A stretch of 64,000 nt of DNA. Origin: Hyperoodon ampullatus. Its lineage: Eukaryota > Chordata > Mammalia > Artiodactyla > Ziphiidae. The DNA is taken from positions 124,001 through 188,000 of the forward strand of contig CATKHW010000549.1 in NCBI GenBank assembly GCA_949752795.1, read 5' to 3'. The notes under the pieces are model-generated. The model was not told where the DNA came from, did no database searches, and saw only the letters and a list, made by a program, of their open reading frames with translations. Shown here piece after piece: positions 36,509-50,419 of the stretch. Each line of letters begins with the position of its first letter. The first letter of the stretch is position 1. The position numbers were made by a program, and so were the translations under genes.

Positions 36509-38247
36509 GGAAAACTGAAAATCAATAAGACAGAGCCACCCCAAAATTTAGGGCTGCACTGCATACAAGGACCTCAACTTGGATACACCTTAAGTATCCC
36601 AGAAAATATAAACATGGTTCAAAAAATTGTGGTACTTACGTACGATGGAATATCCCTCAGCCATGAAATCAATGTCATAAGACCAGTAGCAGCAAAATGG
36701 GTGGATTCAGGTACGATGATTCTAAGTGAAATAAGTCACACAGAAAAAGAAACTTATCATAAGATATCACTTATGAAGATCCTGTAAACATGGCTACACT
36801 TGAACTGAGTTAGGAAAGAGAACAGTGTCTCACATTTAGAAAACACTCTTATACCTGCTTAAGGGGGAAGGAGAGGTGGGGTGATGCATAAAACCAGAGT
36901 TTGATATAAGCACAGGTACCGTTCCAAAAACCAACTATGGAATAGACAAGACCTACACCGTCCTCAGTGAAAGGGACTCAAAACCCCATATTTCCCGCAG
37001 AGGAAAATATCTGACTAGTAAGAATCTTAAAACCTATGTATTGATATGTCTCCGTAAGGGAATCAAGTGTGTCTAGACTGGCATAAACATGGCAGCGAGA
37101 ATCAGCTCAAACCGACTATAAAAAGGAATTTCAAAAACAAAACAAAAAAACTGGGAAATTCTTTACAATTCCTTCAGGGTCTCTGATGAAAGCTGGAATG
37201 ACCCTATCTACAACGACAGCAGAATGTGGCATAAGGAGGGACACTTGGGACTGAGACGATTGGTGAGATTGGGTGAGCAAATGCAGACCCTTTAAAGCAA
37301 TAATGCATGGCACCCATTCCATGGGTCCCAACTCTCCAGGTTGAAGGGAATATTACTACAGCTATAACATGTGCGGGAAACCTAGAGAACGGACACACTG
37401 TGAATACGAAAGGTTTCTAAAACTCAACGAATAGTCCCACTCCTGGTGCTCCGGTTTGACTTTCCGTCTGCTTTACTATCAACCTCCCAACTTGGAGAGA
37501 CAGCCCCTTTAACCTCTTGGTTCGCACAGGTTGCCAATTTGGCAGAGGATGAAAGGGAAGAGGGAGAACCAATGAGAGAGTAGCTGTTAGGCATTTGGAC
37601 GGGCACATATCACTGTAATTTCCCGGCAGGAAGAAGAATTAACCAAATTCTCAGCCACCCACCGGGAACCAGTATAGGTCCTGAGCCAAAATTTTGGACT
37701 TGCGGTCAGCTCACCAAAAACGAGTTGAAAAATGGAGCTCAGGGGCACAGCAATTCACAAACTGGCCGAGTAATAAAGGACAACTATCGTCCAAAAATCT
37801 GTTGAGGGAAGGCAACGAGGCGGACTTGAAAGCGAGGCAGAATAGCAGGAAACAGATTTCAAGAGGTACGTTGGAATCGCCTTTAAAGCACAGGAAGAGG
37901 GGCACAACTTCGACAATGATGCACTTGGCCAAAAAGGGCGTATGCGTTTTCTCCTGAATATATTCAGGAGAAAACGCATACGCCCTTTTTGGCTAAGCAA
38001 GCAAGCGGGCAATGCAAATCTGCACTACAAAGAAGTATCACTTCCCACCGGTCAAAAGGGACATCCACAAAATGTGTAAGAACAAGAAAGGCAAGACAGG
38101 CCCTGGAGAACAGGGAGCCTTGTTATGCTGATGGGCGGGATGTAAATTGCCAACTGCCTCTCTGGAGGAGTGCATTCTGTTCCCTAAAACAAGTAAAGAA
38201 CAGAGCTACAGAGCCAAGGGCACTACCAGTCTAGGGAATATACCTTG
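36509..38247 (+). repeat. Satellite monomer 22 (1739 bp)
   Basis: Palindrome at 37924-37997, with one mismatch at 37994. It shares the gacagcagaatg, ggtcccaactc and atagtcccactcc markers with monomer 20, two monomers upstream. Confidence 0.95.
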
Positions 38248-39986
38248 GGAAAACTGAAAATCAATAAGACAGAGCCACCCCAAAATTTAGGGCTGCACTG
38301 CATACAAGGACCTCAAATTGGATACACCTTAAGTATCCCAGAAAATATAAACATGGTTCAAAAAATTGTGGTACTTACGTACGATGGAATATCCCTCAGC
38401 CATGAAATCAATGTCATAAGACCAGTAGCAGCAAAATGGGTGGATTCAGGTACGATGATTCTAAGTGAAATAAGTCACACAGAAAAAGAAACTTATCATA
38501 AGATATCACTTATGAAGATCCTGTAAACATGGCTACACTTGAACTGAGTTAGGAAAGAGAACAGTGTCTCACATTTAGAAAACACTCTTATACCTGCTTA
38601 AGGGGGAAGGAGAGGTGGGGTGATGCATAAAACCAGAGTTTGATATAAGCACAGGTACCGTTCCAAAAACCAACTACGGAATAGACAAGACCTACACCGT
38701 CCTCAGTGAAAGGGACTCAAAACCCCATATTTCCCGCAGAGGAAAGTATCTGACTAGTAAGAATCTTAAAACCTATGTATTGATATGTCTCCGTAAGGGA
38801 ATCAAGGGTGTCTAGACTGGCATAAACATGGCAGCGAGAATCAGCTCAAAGCCACTATAAAAAGGAATTTCAAAAACAAAACAAAAAAACTGGGAAATTC
38901 ATTACAATTCCTTCAGGGTCTCTGATGAAATCTGGAATGACCCTATCTACAACGACAGCTGGATGTGGCATAAGGAGGGACACTTGGGACTGAGACGATT
39001 GGTGAGATTGGGTGAGCAAATGCAGACCCTTTAAAGCAATAATGCATGGCACCCATTCCATGGGTCCGAACTCTCCAGGTTGAAGGGAATATTACTACAG
39101 CTATAACATGTGCAGGAAACCTAGAGAACGGACACACTGTGAATACGAAAGGTTTCTAAAACTCAACGCATAGTCCCTCTCCTGGTGCTCCAGTTTGACT
39201 TTCCGTCTGCTTTACTATCAACCTCCCAACTTGGAGAGACAGCCCCTTTAACCTCTTGGTTCGCACAGGTTGCCAATTTGGCAGAGGATGAAAGGGAAGA
39301 GGGAGAACCAATGAGAGAGTAGCTGTTAGGCATTTGGACGGGCACATATCACTGTAATTTCCCGGCAGGAAGAAGAATTAACCAAATTCTCAGCCACCCA
39401 CCGGGAACCAGTATAGGTCCTGAACCAAAATTTTGGACTTGCGGTCAGCTCACCAAAAACGAGTTGAAAAATGGAGCTCAGGGGCACAGCAATTCACAAA
39501 CTGGCCGAGTAATAAAGGACAACTATCGTCCAAAAATCTGTTGAGGGAAGGCAACGAGGCGGACTTGAAAGCGAGGCAGAATAGCAGGAAACAGATTTCA
39601 AGAGGTATGTTGGAATCGCCTTTAAAGCACAGGAAGAGGGGCACAACTTCGACAATGATGCACTTGGCCAAAAAGGGCGTATGCGTTTTCTCCTGAATAT
39701 ATTCAGGAGAAAACGCATACGCCCTTTTTGGCCAAGCAAGCAAGCGGGCAATGCAAATCTGCACTACAAAGAAGTATCACTTCCCACCGGTCAAAAGGGA
39801 CATCCACAAAATGTGTAAGAACAAGAAAGGCAAGACAGGCCCTGGAGAACAGGGAGCCTTGTTATGCTGATGGGCGGGATGTAAATTGCCAACTGCCTCT
39901 CTGGAGGAGTGCATTCTGTTCCATACAACAAGTAAAGAACAGAGCTACAGAGCCAAGGGCACTACCAGTCTAGGGAATATACCTTG
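38248..39986 (+). repeat. Satellite monomer 23 (1739 bp)
   Basis: Palindrome at 39663-39736, perfect. It carries ctcaaattgg, ggaaagtatc, gggtgtctag, aaatctgg and gtgcaggaaacc, as in monomer 1. Private changes: aactacgg, aaagccac, attcattac and ttccatacaac. Confidence 0.95.
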
Positions 39987-41725
39987 GGAAAACTGAAAAT
40001 CAATAAGACAGAGCCACCCCAAAATTTAGGGCTGCACTGCATACAAGGATCTCAACTTGGATACACCTTAAGTATCCCAGAAAATATAAACATGGTTCAA
40101 AAAATTGTGGTACTTACGTACGATGGAATATCCCTCAGCCATGAAATCAATGTCATAAGACCAGTAGCAGCAAAATGGGTGGATTCAGGTACGATGATTC
40201 TAAGTGAAATAAGTCACACAGAAAAAGAAACTTATCATAAGATATCACTTATGAAGATCCTGTAAACATGGCTACACTTGAACTGAGTTAGGAAAGAGAA
40301 CAGTGTCTCACATTTAGAAAACACTCTTATACCTGCTTAAGGGGGAAGGAGAGGTGGGGTGATGCATAAAACCAGAGTTTGATATAAGCACAGGTACCGT
40401 TCCAAAAACCAACTATGGAATAGACAAGACCTACACCGTCCTCAGCGAAAGGGACTGAAAACCCCATATTTCCCGCAGAGGAAAATATCTGACTAGTAAG
40501 AATCTTAAAACCTATGTATTGATATGTCTCCGTAAGGGAATCAAGTGTGTCTAGACTGGCATAAACATGGCAGCGAGAATCAGCTCAAACCCACTATAAA
40601 AAGGAATTTCAAAAACAAAACAAAAAAACTGGGAAATTCTTTACAATTCCTTCAGGGTCTCTGATGAAATCTGGAATGACCCTATCTACAACGACAGCTG
40701 GATGTGGCATAAGGAGGGACACTTGGGACTGAGACGATTGGTGAGATTGGGTGAGCAAATGCAGACCCTTTAAAGCAATAATGCATGGCACCCATTCCAT
40801 GGGTCCGAACTCTCCAGGTTGAAGGGAATATTACTACAGCTATAACATGTGCGGGAAACCTAGAGAACGGACACACTGTGAATACGAAAGGTTTCTAAAA
40901 CTCAACGCATAGTCCCTCTCCTGGTGCTCCGGTTTGACTTTCCGTCTGCTTTACTATCAACCTCCCAACTTGGAGAGACAGCCCCTTTAACCTCTTGGTT
41001 CGCACAGGTTGCCAATTTGGCAGAGGATGAAAGGGAAGAGGGAGAACCAATGAGAGAGTAGCTGTTAGGCATTTGGACGGGCACATATCACTGTAATTTC
41101 CCGGCAGGAAGAAGAATTAACCAAATTCTCAGCAACCCACCGGGAACCAGTATAGGTCCTGAACCAAAATTTTGGACTTGCGGTCAGCTCACCAAAAACG
41201 AGTTGAAAAATGGAGCTCAGGGGCACAGCAATTCACAAACTGGCCGAGTAATAAAGGACAACTATCGTCCAAAAATCTGTTGAGGGAAGGCAACGAGGCG
41301 GACTTGAAAGCGAGGCAGAATAGCAGGAAACAGATTTCAAGAGGTATGTTGGAATCGCCTTTAAAGCACAGGAAGAGGGGCACAACTTCGACAATGACGC
41401 ACTTGGCCAAAAATGGCGTATGCGTTTTCTCCTGAATATATTCAGGAGAAAATGCATACGCCCTTTTTGGCCAAGCAAGCAAGCGGGCAATGCAAATCTG
41501 CACTACAAAGAAGTATCACTTCCCACCGGTCAAAAGGGACATCCACAAAATGTGTAAGAAGAAGAAAGGCAAGACAGGCCCTGGAGAACAGGGAGCCTTG
41601 TTATGCTGATGGGCGGGATGTAAATTGCCAACTGCCTCTCTGGAGGAGTGCATTCTGTTCCCTACAACAAGTAAAGAACAGAGCTACAGAGCCAAGGGCA
41701 CTACCAGTCTAGGGAATATACCTTG
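39987..41725 (+). repeat. Satellite monomer 24 (1739 bp)
   Basis: Palindrome at 41402-41475, with two mismatches at 41414 and 41453. Markers: gggactgaaaacc at 40450, cagcaacccacc, aggtatgttgg, aatgacgcac and gaagaagaaagg at 41558. Confidence 0.95.
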
Positions 41726-43464
41726 GGAAAACTGAAAATCAATAAGAGAGAGCCACCCCAAAATTTAGGGCTGCACTGCATACAAGGATCTCAACTTGGA
41801 TACACCTTAAGTATCCCAGAAAATATAAACATGGTTCAAAAAATTGTGGTACTTACGTACGATGGAATATCCCTCAGCCATGAAATCAATGTCATAAGAC
41901 CAGTAGCAGCAAAATGGGTGGATTCAGGTACGATGATTCTAAGTGAAATAAATCACACAGAAAAAGAAACTTATCATAAGATATCACTTATGAAGATCCT
42001 GTAAACATGGCTACACTTGAACTGAGTTAGGAAAGAGAACAGTGTCTCACATTTAGAAAACACTCTTATACCTGCTTAAGGGGGAAGGAGAGGTGGGGTG
42101 ATGCATAAAACCAGAGTTTGATATAAGCACAGGTACCGTTCCAAAAACCAACTATGGAATAGACAAGACCTACACCGTCCTCAGCGAAAGGGACTCAAAA
42201 CCCCATATTTCCCGCAGAGGAAAATATCTGACTAGTAAGAATCTTAAAACCTATGTATTGATATGTCTCCGTAAGGGAATCAAGTGTGTCTAGACTGGCA
42301 TAAACATGGCAGCGAGAATCAGCTCAAACCCACTATAAAAAGGAATTTCAAAAACAAAACAAAAAAACTGGGAAATTCTTTACAATTCCTTCAGGGTCTC
42401 TGATGAAGGCTGGAATGACCCTATCTACAACGACAGCTGGATGTGGCATAAGGAGGGACACTTGGGACTGAGACGATTGGTGAGATTGGGTGAGCAAATG
42501 CAGACCCTTTAAAGCAATAATGCATGGCACCCATTCCATGGGTCCGAACTCTCCAGGTTGAAGGGAATATTACTACAGCTATAACATGTGCGGGAAACCT
42601 AGAGAACTGACACACTGTGAATACGAAAGGTTTCTAAAACTCAACGCATAGTCCCTCTCCTGGTGCTCCGGTTTGACTTTCCGTCTGCTTTACTATCAAC
42701 CTCCCAACTTGGAGAGACAGCCCCTTTAACCTCTTGGTTCGCACAGGTTGCCAATTTGGCAGAGGATGAAAGGGAAGAGGGAGAACCAATGAGAGAGTAG
42801 CTGTTAGGCATTTGGACGGGCACATATCACTGTAATTTCCCGGCAGGAAGAAGAATTAACCAAATTCTCAGCCACCCACCGGGAACCAGTATAGGTCCTG
42901 AACCAAAATTTTGGACTTGCGGTCAGCTCACCAAAAACGAGTTGAAAAATGGAGCTCAGGGGCACAGCAATTCACAAACTGGCCGAGTAATAAAGGACAA
43001 CTATCGTCCAAAAATCTGTTGAGGGAAGGCAACGAGGCGGACTTGAAAGCGAGGCAGAATAGCAGGAAACAGATTTCAAGAGGTACGTTGGAATCGCCTT
43101 TAAAGCACAGGAAGAGGGGCACAACTTCGACAATGACGCACTTGGCCAAAAAGGGCGTATGCGTTTTCTCCTGAATATATTCAGGAGAAAACGCATACGC
43201 CCTTTTTGGCCAAGCAAGCAAGCGGGCAATGCAAATCTGCACTACAAAGAAGTATCACTTCCCACCGGTCAAAAGGGACATCCACAAAATGTGTAAGAAG
43301 AAGAAAGGCAAGACAGGCCCTGGAGAACAGGGAGCCTTGTTATGCTGATGGGCGGGATGTAAATTGCCAACTGCCTCTCTGGAGGAGTGCATTCTGTTCC
43401 CTAAAACAAGTAAAGAACAGAGCTACAGAGCCAAGGGCACTACCAGTCTAGGGAATATACCTTG
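41726..43464 (+). repeat. Satellite monomer 25 (1739 bp)
   Basis: Palindrome at 43141-43214, perfect. Markers: aagagagagcc at the start, aaataaatcac, gaaggctgg, agaactgac at 42602, aatgacgcac and gaagaagaaagg. Confidence 0.95.
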
Positions 43465-45203
43465 GGAAAACTGAAAATCAATAAGACAGAGCCACCCCAA
43501 AATTTAGGGCTGCACTGCATACAAGGACCTCAACTTGGATACACCTTAAGTATCCCAGAAAATATAAACATGGTTCAAAAAATTGTGGTATTTACGTACG
43601 ATGGAATATCCCTCAGCCATGAAATCAATGTCATAAGACCAGTAGCAGCAAAATGGGTGGATTCAGGTACGATGATTCTAAGTGAAATAAGTCACACAGA
43701 AAAAGAAACTTATCATAAGATATCACTTATGAAGATCCTGTAAACATGGCTACACTTGAACTGAGTTAGGAAAGAGAACAGTGTCTCACATTTAGAAAAC
43801 ACTCTTATACCTGCTTAAGGGGGAAGGAGAGGTGGGGTGATGCATAAAACCAGAGTTTGATATAAGCACACGTACCGTTCCAAAAACCAACAATGGAATA
43901 GACAAGACCTACACCATCCTCAGCGAAAGGGACTCAAAATCCCATATTTCCCGCAGAGGAAAATATCTGACTAGTAAGAATCTTAAAACCTATGTATTGA
44001 TATGTCTCCGTAAGGGAATCAAGTGTGTCTAGACTGGCATAAACATGGCAGCGAGAATCAGCTCAAACCCACTATAAAAAGGAATTTCAAAAACAAAACA
44101 AAAAAACTGGGAAATTCTTTACAATTCCTTCAGGGTCTCTGATGAAAGCTGGAATGACCCTATCTACAACGACAGCTGGATGTGGCATAAGGAGGGACAC
44201 TTGGGACTGAGACGATTGGTGAGATTGGGTGAGCAAATGCAGACCCTTTAAAGCAATAATGCATGGCACCCATTCCATGGGTCCGAACTCTCCAGGTTGA
44301 AGGGAATATTACTACAGCTATAACATGTGCAGGAAACTTAGAGAACGGACACACTGTGAATACGAAAGGTTTCTAAAACTCAACGAATAGTCCCTCTCCT
44401 GGTGCTCCGGTTTGACTTTCCGGCTGCTTTACTATCAACCTCCCAACTTGGAGAGACAGCCCCTTTAACCTCTTGGTTCGCACAGGTTGCCAATTTGGCA
44501 GAGGATGAAAGGGAAGAGGGAGAACCAATGAGAGAGTAGCTGTTAGGCATTTGGACGGGCACATATCACTGTAATTTCCCGGCAGGAAGAAGAATTAACC
44601 AAATTCTCAGCCACCCACCGGGAACCAGTATAGGTCCTGAACCAAAATTTTGGACTTGCGGTCAGCTCACCAAAAACGAGTTGAAAAATGGAGCTCAGGG
44701 GCACAGCAATTCACAAACTGGCCGAGTAATAAAGGACAACTATCGTCCATAAATCTGTTGACGGAAGGCAACGAGGTGGACTTGAAAGCGAGGCAGAATA
44801 GCAGGAAACAGATTTCAAGAGGTACGTTGGAATCGCCTTTAAAGCACAGGAAGAGGGGCACAACTTCGTCAATGACGCACTTGGCCAAAAAGGGCGTATG
44901 CGTTTTCTCCTGAATATATTCAGGAGAAAACGCATACGCCCTTTTTGGCCAAGCAAGCAAGCGGGCAATGCAAATCTGCACTACAAAGAAGTATCACTTC
45001 CCACCGGTCAAAAGGGACATCCACAAAATGTGTAAGAAGAAGAAAGGCAAGACAGGCCCTGGAGAACAGGGAGCCTTGTTATGCTGATGGGCGGGATGTA
45101 AATTGCCAACTGCCTCTCTGGAGGAGTGCATTCTGTTCCCTAAAACAAGTAAAGAACAGAGCTACAGAGCCAAGGGCACTACCAGTCTAGGGAATATACC
45201 TTG
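43465..45203 (+). repeat. Satellite monomer 26 (1739 bp)
   Basis: Palindrome at 44880-44953, perfect. Markers: gtatttacg, cacacgtac, caacaatgg, accatcc, ggaaactta, ccataaatctg at 44747, gttgacgg, cgtcaatgacg and gaagaagaaagg. Confidence 0.95.
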
Positions 45204-46942
45204 GGAAAACTGAAAATCAATAAGACCGAGCCACCCCAAAATTTAGGGCTGCAGTGCATACAAGGACCTCAACTTGGATACACCTTAAGTATCCCAGAAA
45301 ATATAAACATGGTTCAAAAAATTGTGGTACTTACGTACGATGGAATATCCCTCAGCCATGAAATCAATGTCATAAGACCAGTAGCAGCAAAATGGGTGGA
45401 TTCAGGTACGATGATTCTAAGTGAAATAAGTCACACAGAAAAAGAAACTTATCATAAGATATCACTTATGAAGATCCTGTAAACATGGCTACACTTGAAC
45501 TGAGTTAGGAAAGAGAACAGTGTCTCACATTTAGAAAACACTCTTATACCTGCTTAAGGGGGAAGGAGAGGTGGGGTGATGCATAAAACCAGAGTTTGAT
45601 ATAAGCACAGGTACCGTTCCAAAAACCAACTATGGAATAGACAAGACCTACACCGTCCTCAGTGAAAGGGACTCAAAACCCCATATTTCCCGCACAGGAA
45701 AATATCTGACTAGTAAGAATCTTAAAACCTATGTATTGATATGTCTCCGTAAGGGAATCAAGTGTGTCTAGACTGGCATAAACATGGCAGCGAGAATCAG
45801 CTCAAACCCACTATAAAAAGGAATTTCAAAAACAAAACAAAAAAACTGGGAAATTCTTTACAATTCCTTCAGGGTCTCTGATGAAATCTGGAATGACCCT
45901 ATCTACAACGACAGCTGGATGTGGCATAAGGAGGGACACTTGGGACTGAGACGATTGGTGAGATTGGGTGAGCAAATGCAGACCCTTTAAAGCAATAATG
46001 CATGGCACCCATTCCATGGGTCCGAACTCTCCAGGTTGAAGGGAATATTACTACAGCTATAACATGTGCGGGAAACCTAGAGAACGGACACACTGTGAAT
46101 ACGAAAGGTTTCTAAAACTCAACGCATAGTCCCTCTCCTGGTGCTCCGGTTTGACTTTCCGTCTGCTTTACTATCAACCTCCCAACTTGGAGAGACAGCC
46201 CCTTTAACCTCTTGGTTCGCACAGGTTGCCAATTTGGCAGAGGATGAAAGGGAAGAGGGAGAACCAATGAGAGAGTAGCTGTTAGGCATTTGGACGGGCA
46301 CATATCACTGTAATTTCCCGGCAGGAAGAAGAATTAACCAAATTCTCAGCCACCCACCGGGAACCAGTATAGGTCCTGAACCAAAATTTTGGACTTGCGG
46401 TCAGCTCACCAAAAACGAGTTGAAAAATGGAGCTCAGGGGCACAGCAATTCACAAACTGGCCGAGTAATAAAGGACAACTATCGTCCAAAAATCTGTTGA
46501 GGGAAGGCAACGAGGCGGACTTGAAAGCGAGGCAGAATAGCAGGAAACAGATTTCAAGAGGTACGTTGGAATTGCCTTTAAAGCACAGGAAGAGGGGCAC
46601 AACTTCGACAATGATGCACTTGGCCAAAAAGGGTGTATGCGTTTTCTCCTGAATATATTCAGGAGAAAACGCATACGCCCTTTTTGGCCAAGCAAGCAAG
46701 CGGGCAATGCAAATCTGCACTACAAAGAAGTATCACTTCCCACCGGTCAAAAGGGACATCCACAAAATGTGTAAGAACAAGAAAGGCAAGACAGGCCCTG
46801 GAGAACAGGGAGCCTTGTTATGCTGATGGGCGGGATGTAAATTGCCAACTGCCTCTCTGGAGGAGTGCATTCTGTTCCCTAAAGCAAGTAAAGAACAGAG
46901 CTACAGAGCCAAGGGCACTACCAGTCTAGGGAATATACCTTG
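45204..46942 (+). repeat. Satellite monomer 27 (1739 bp)
   Basis: Palindrome at 46619-46692, with one mismatch at 46634, the same base pair lost in monomers 3 and 21. Markers: aagaccgagcc, gctgcagtgc, cgcacagg, aaatctgg, gaattgcc and aaagcaag. Confidence 0.95.
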
Positions 46943-48681
46943 GGAAAACTGAAAATCAATAAGACAGAGCCACCCCAAAATTTAGGGCTGCACTGCATAC
47001 AAGGACCTCAACTTGGATACACCTTAAGTATCCCAGAAAATATAAACATGGTTCAAAAAATTGTGGTACTTACGTACGATGGAATATCCCTCAGCCATGA
47101 AATCAATGTCATAAGACCAGTAGCAGCAAAATGGGTGGATTCAGGTACGATGATTCTAAGTGAAATAAGTCACACAGAAAAAGAAACTTATCATAAGATA
47201 TCACTTATGAAGATCCTGTAAACATGGCTACACTTGAACTGAGTTAGGAAAGAGAACAGTGTCTCACATTTAGAAAACACTCTTATACCTGCTTAAGGGG
47301 GAAGGAGAGGTGGGGTGATGCATAAAACCAGAGTTTGATATAAGCACAGGTACCGTTCCAAAAACCAACTATGGAATAGACAAGACCTACACCGTCCTCA
47401 GTGAAAGGGACTCAAAACCCCATATTTCCCGCAGAGGAAAATATCTGACTAGTAAGAATCTTAAAACCTATGTATTGATATGTCTCCGTAAGGGAATCAA
47501 GTGTGTCTAGACTGGCATAAACATGGGAGCGAGAATCAGCTCAAACCCTCTATAAAAAGGAATTTCAAAAACAAAACAAAAAAACTGGGAAATTCTTTAC
47601 AATTCCTTCAGGGTCTCTGATGAAATCTGGAATGACCCTATCTACAACGACAGCTGGATGTGGCATAAGGAGGGACACTTGGGACTGAGACGATTGGTGA
47701 GATTGGGTGAGCAAATGCAGACCCTTTAAAGCAATAATGCATGGCACCCATTCCATGGGTCCGAACTCTCCAGGTTGAAGGGAATATTACTACAGCTATA
47801 ACATTTGCAGGAAACCTAGAGAACGGACACACTGTGAATACGAAAGGTTTCTAAAACTAAACACATAGTCCCTCTCCTGGTGCTCCGGTTTGACTTTCCG
47901 TCTGCTTTACTATCAACCTCCCAACTTGGAGAGACAGCCCCTTTAACCTCTTGGTTCGCACAGGTTGCCAATTTGGCAGAGGATGAAAGGGAAGAGGGAG
48001 AACCAATGAGAGAGTAGCTGTTAGGCATTTGGACGGGCACATATCACTGTAATTTCCCGGCAGGAAGAAGAATTAACCAAATTCTCAGCCACCCCCCGGG
48101 AACCAGTATAGGTCCTGAACCAAAATTTTGGACTTGCGGTCAGCTCACCAAAAACGAGTTGAAAAATGGAGCTCAGGGGCACAGCAATTCACAAACTGGC
48201 CGAGTAATAAAGGACAACTATCGTCCAAAAATCTGTTGAGGGAAGGCAACGAGGCGGACTTGAAAGCGAGGCAGAATAGCAGGAAACAGATTTCAAGAGG
48301 TACGTTGGAATCGCCTTTAAAGCACAGGAAGAGGGGCACAACTTCGACAATGATGCACTTGGCCAAAAAGGGCGTATGCGTTTTCTCCTGAATATATTCA
48401 GGAGAAAACGCATACGCCCTTTTTGGCCAAGCAAGCAAGCGGGCAATGCAAATCTGCACTACAAAGAAGTATCACTTCCCACCGGTCAAAAGGGACATCC
48501 ACAAAATGTGTAAGAACAAGAAAGGCAAGACAGGCCCTGGAGAACAGGGAGCCTTGTTATGCTGATGGGCGGGATGTAAATTGCCAACTGCCTCTCTGGA
48601 GGAGTGCATTCTGTTCCCTACAACAAGTAAAGAACAGAGCTACAGAGCCAAGGGCACTACCAGTCTAGGGAATATACCTTG
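46943..48681 (+). repeat. Satellite monomer 28 (1739 bp)
   Basis: Palindrome at 48358-48431, perfect. Markers: gggagcgag at 47525, accctctat, tttgcagg, aaactaaacacatag at 47855 and a ccccccggg run at 48092. It resembles monomer 3 without the 8-bp deletion. Confidence 0.95.
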
Positions 48682-50419
48682 GGAAAACTGAAAATCAATA
48701 AGACAGAGCCACCCCAAAATTTAGGGCTGCACTGCATACAAGGACCTCAACTTGGATACACCTTAAGTATCCCAGAAAATATAAACATGGTTCAAAAAAT
48801 TGTGGTACTTACGTACGATGGAATATCCCTCAGCCATGAAATCAATGTCATAAGACCAGTAGCAGCAAAATGGGTGGATTCAGGTACGATGATTCTAAGT
48901 GAAATAAGTCACACAGAAAAAGAAACTTATCATAAGATATCACTTATGAAGATCCTGTAAACATGGCTACACTTGAACTGAGTTAGGAAAGAGAACAGTG
49001 TCTCACATTTAGAAAACACTCTTATACCTGCTTAAGGGGGAAGGAGAGGTGGGGTGATGCATAAAACCAGAGTTTGATATAAGCACAGGTACCGTTCCAA
49101 AAACCAACTATGGAATAGACAAGACCTACACCGTCCTCAGTGAAAGGGACTCAAAACCCCATATTTCCCGCAGAGAAAGTATCTGACTAGTAAGAATCTT
49201 AAAACCTATGTATTGATATGTCTCCGTAAGGGAATCAAGTGTGTCTAGACTGGCATAAACATGGCAGCGAGAATCAGCTCAAACCCACTATAAAAAGGAA
49301 TTTCAAAAACAAAACAAAAAAACTGGGAAATTCTTTACAATTCCTTCAGGGTCTCTGATGAAAGCTGGAATGACCCTATCTACAACGACAGCTGGATGTG
49401 GCATAAGGAGGGACACTTGGGACTGAGATGATTGGTGAGATTGGGTGAGCAAATGCAGACCCTTTAAAGCAATAATGCATGGCACCCATTCCATGGGTCC
49501 GAACTCTCCAGGTTGAAGGGAATATTACTACAGCTATAACATGTGCTGGAAACCTAGGGAACGGACACACTGTGAATACGAAAGGTTTCTAAAACTCAAC
49601 GCATAGTCCCTCTCCTGGTGCTCCGGTTTGACTTTCCGTCTGCTTTACTATCAACCTCCCAACTTGGAGAGACAGCCCCTTTAACATCTTGGTTCGCACA
49701 GGTTGCCAATTTGGCAGAGGATGAAAGGGAAGAGGGAGAACCAATGAGAGAGTAGCTGTTAGGCATTTGGACGGGCACATATCACTGTAATTTCCCGGCA
49801 GGAAGAAGAATTAACCAAATTCTCAGCCACCCACCGGGAACCAGTATAGGTCCTGAACCAAAATTTTGGACTTGCGGTCAGCTCACCAAAAACGAGTTGA
49901 AAAATGGAGCTCAGGGGCACAGCAATTCACAAACTGGCCGAGTAATAAAGGACAACTATCGTCCAAAAATCTGTTGAGGGAAGGCAGTGAGGCAGACTTG
50001 AAAGCGAGGCAGAATAGCAGGAAACAGATTTCAAGAGGTACGTTGGAATCCCCTTTAAAGCACAGGAAGAGGGGCACAACTTCGACAATGATGCACTTGG
50101 CCAAAAAGGGCGTATGCGTTTTCTCCTGAATATATTCAGGAGAAAACGCATACGCCCTTTTTGGCCAGGCAAGCAAGCAGGCAATGCAAATCTGCACTAC
50201 AAAGAAGTATCACTTCCCACCGGTCAAAGGGCACATCCACAAAATGTGTAAGAACAAGAAAGGCAAGACAGGCGCTGGAGAACAGGGAGCCTTGTTATGC
50301 TGATGGGTGGGATGTAAATTGCCAACTGCCTCTCTGGAGGCGTGCATTCTGTTCCCTACAACAAGTAAAGAACAGAGTTACAGAGCCAAGGGCACTACCA
50401 GTGTAGGGAATATACCTTG
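48682..50419 (+). repeat. Satellite monomer 29 (1738 bp)
   Basis: Palindrome at 50096-50169, with one mismatch at 50168. One base is lost in cagagaaag at 49171. Many private changes sit in the second half: taacatcttgg, ggcagtgagg, atccccttt, aagggcacatcc, caggcgctgg, ggaggcgtgc and agagttac. Confidence 0.95.
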
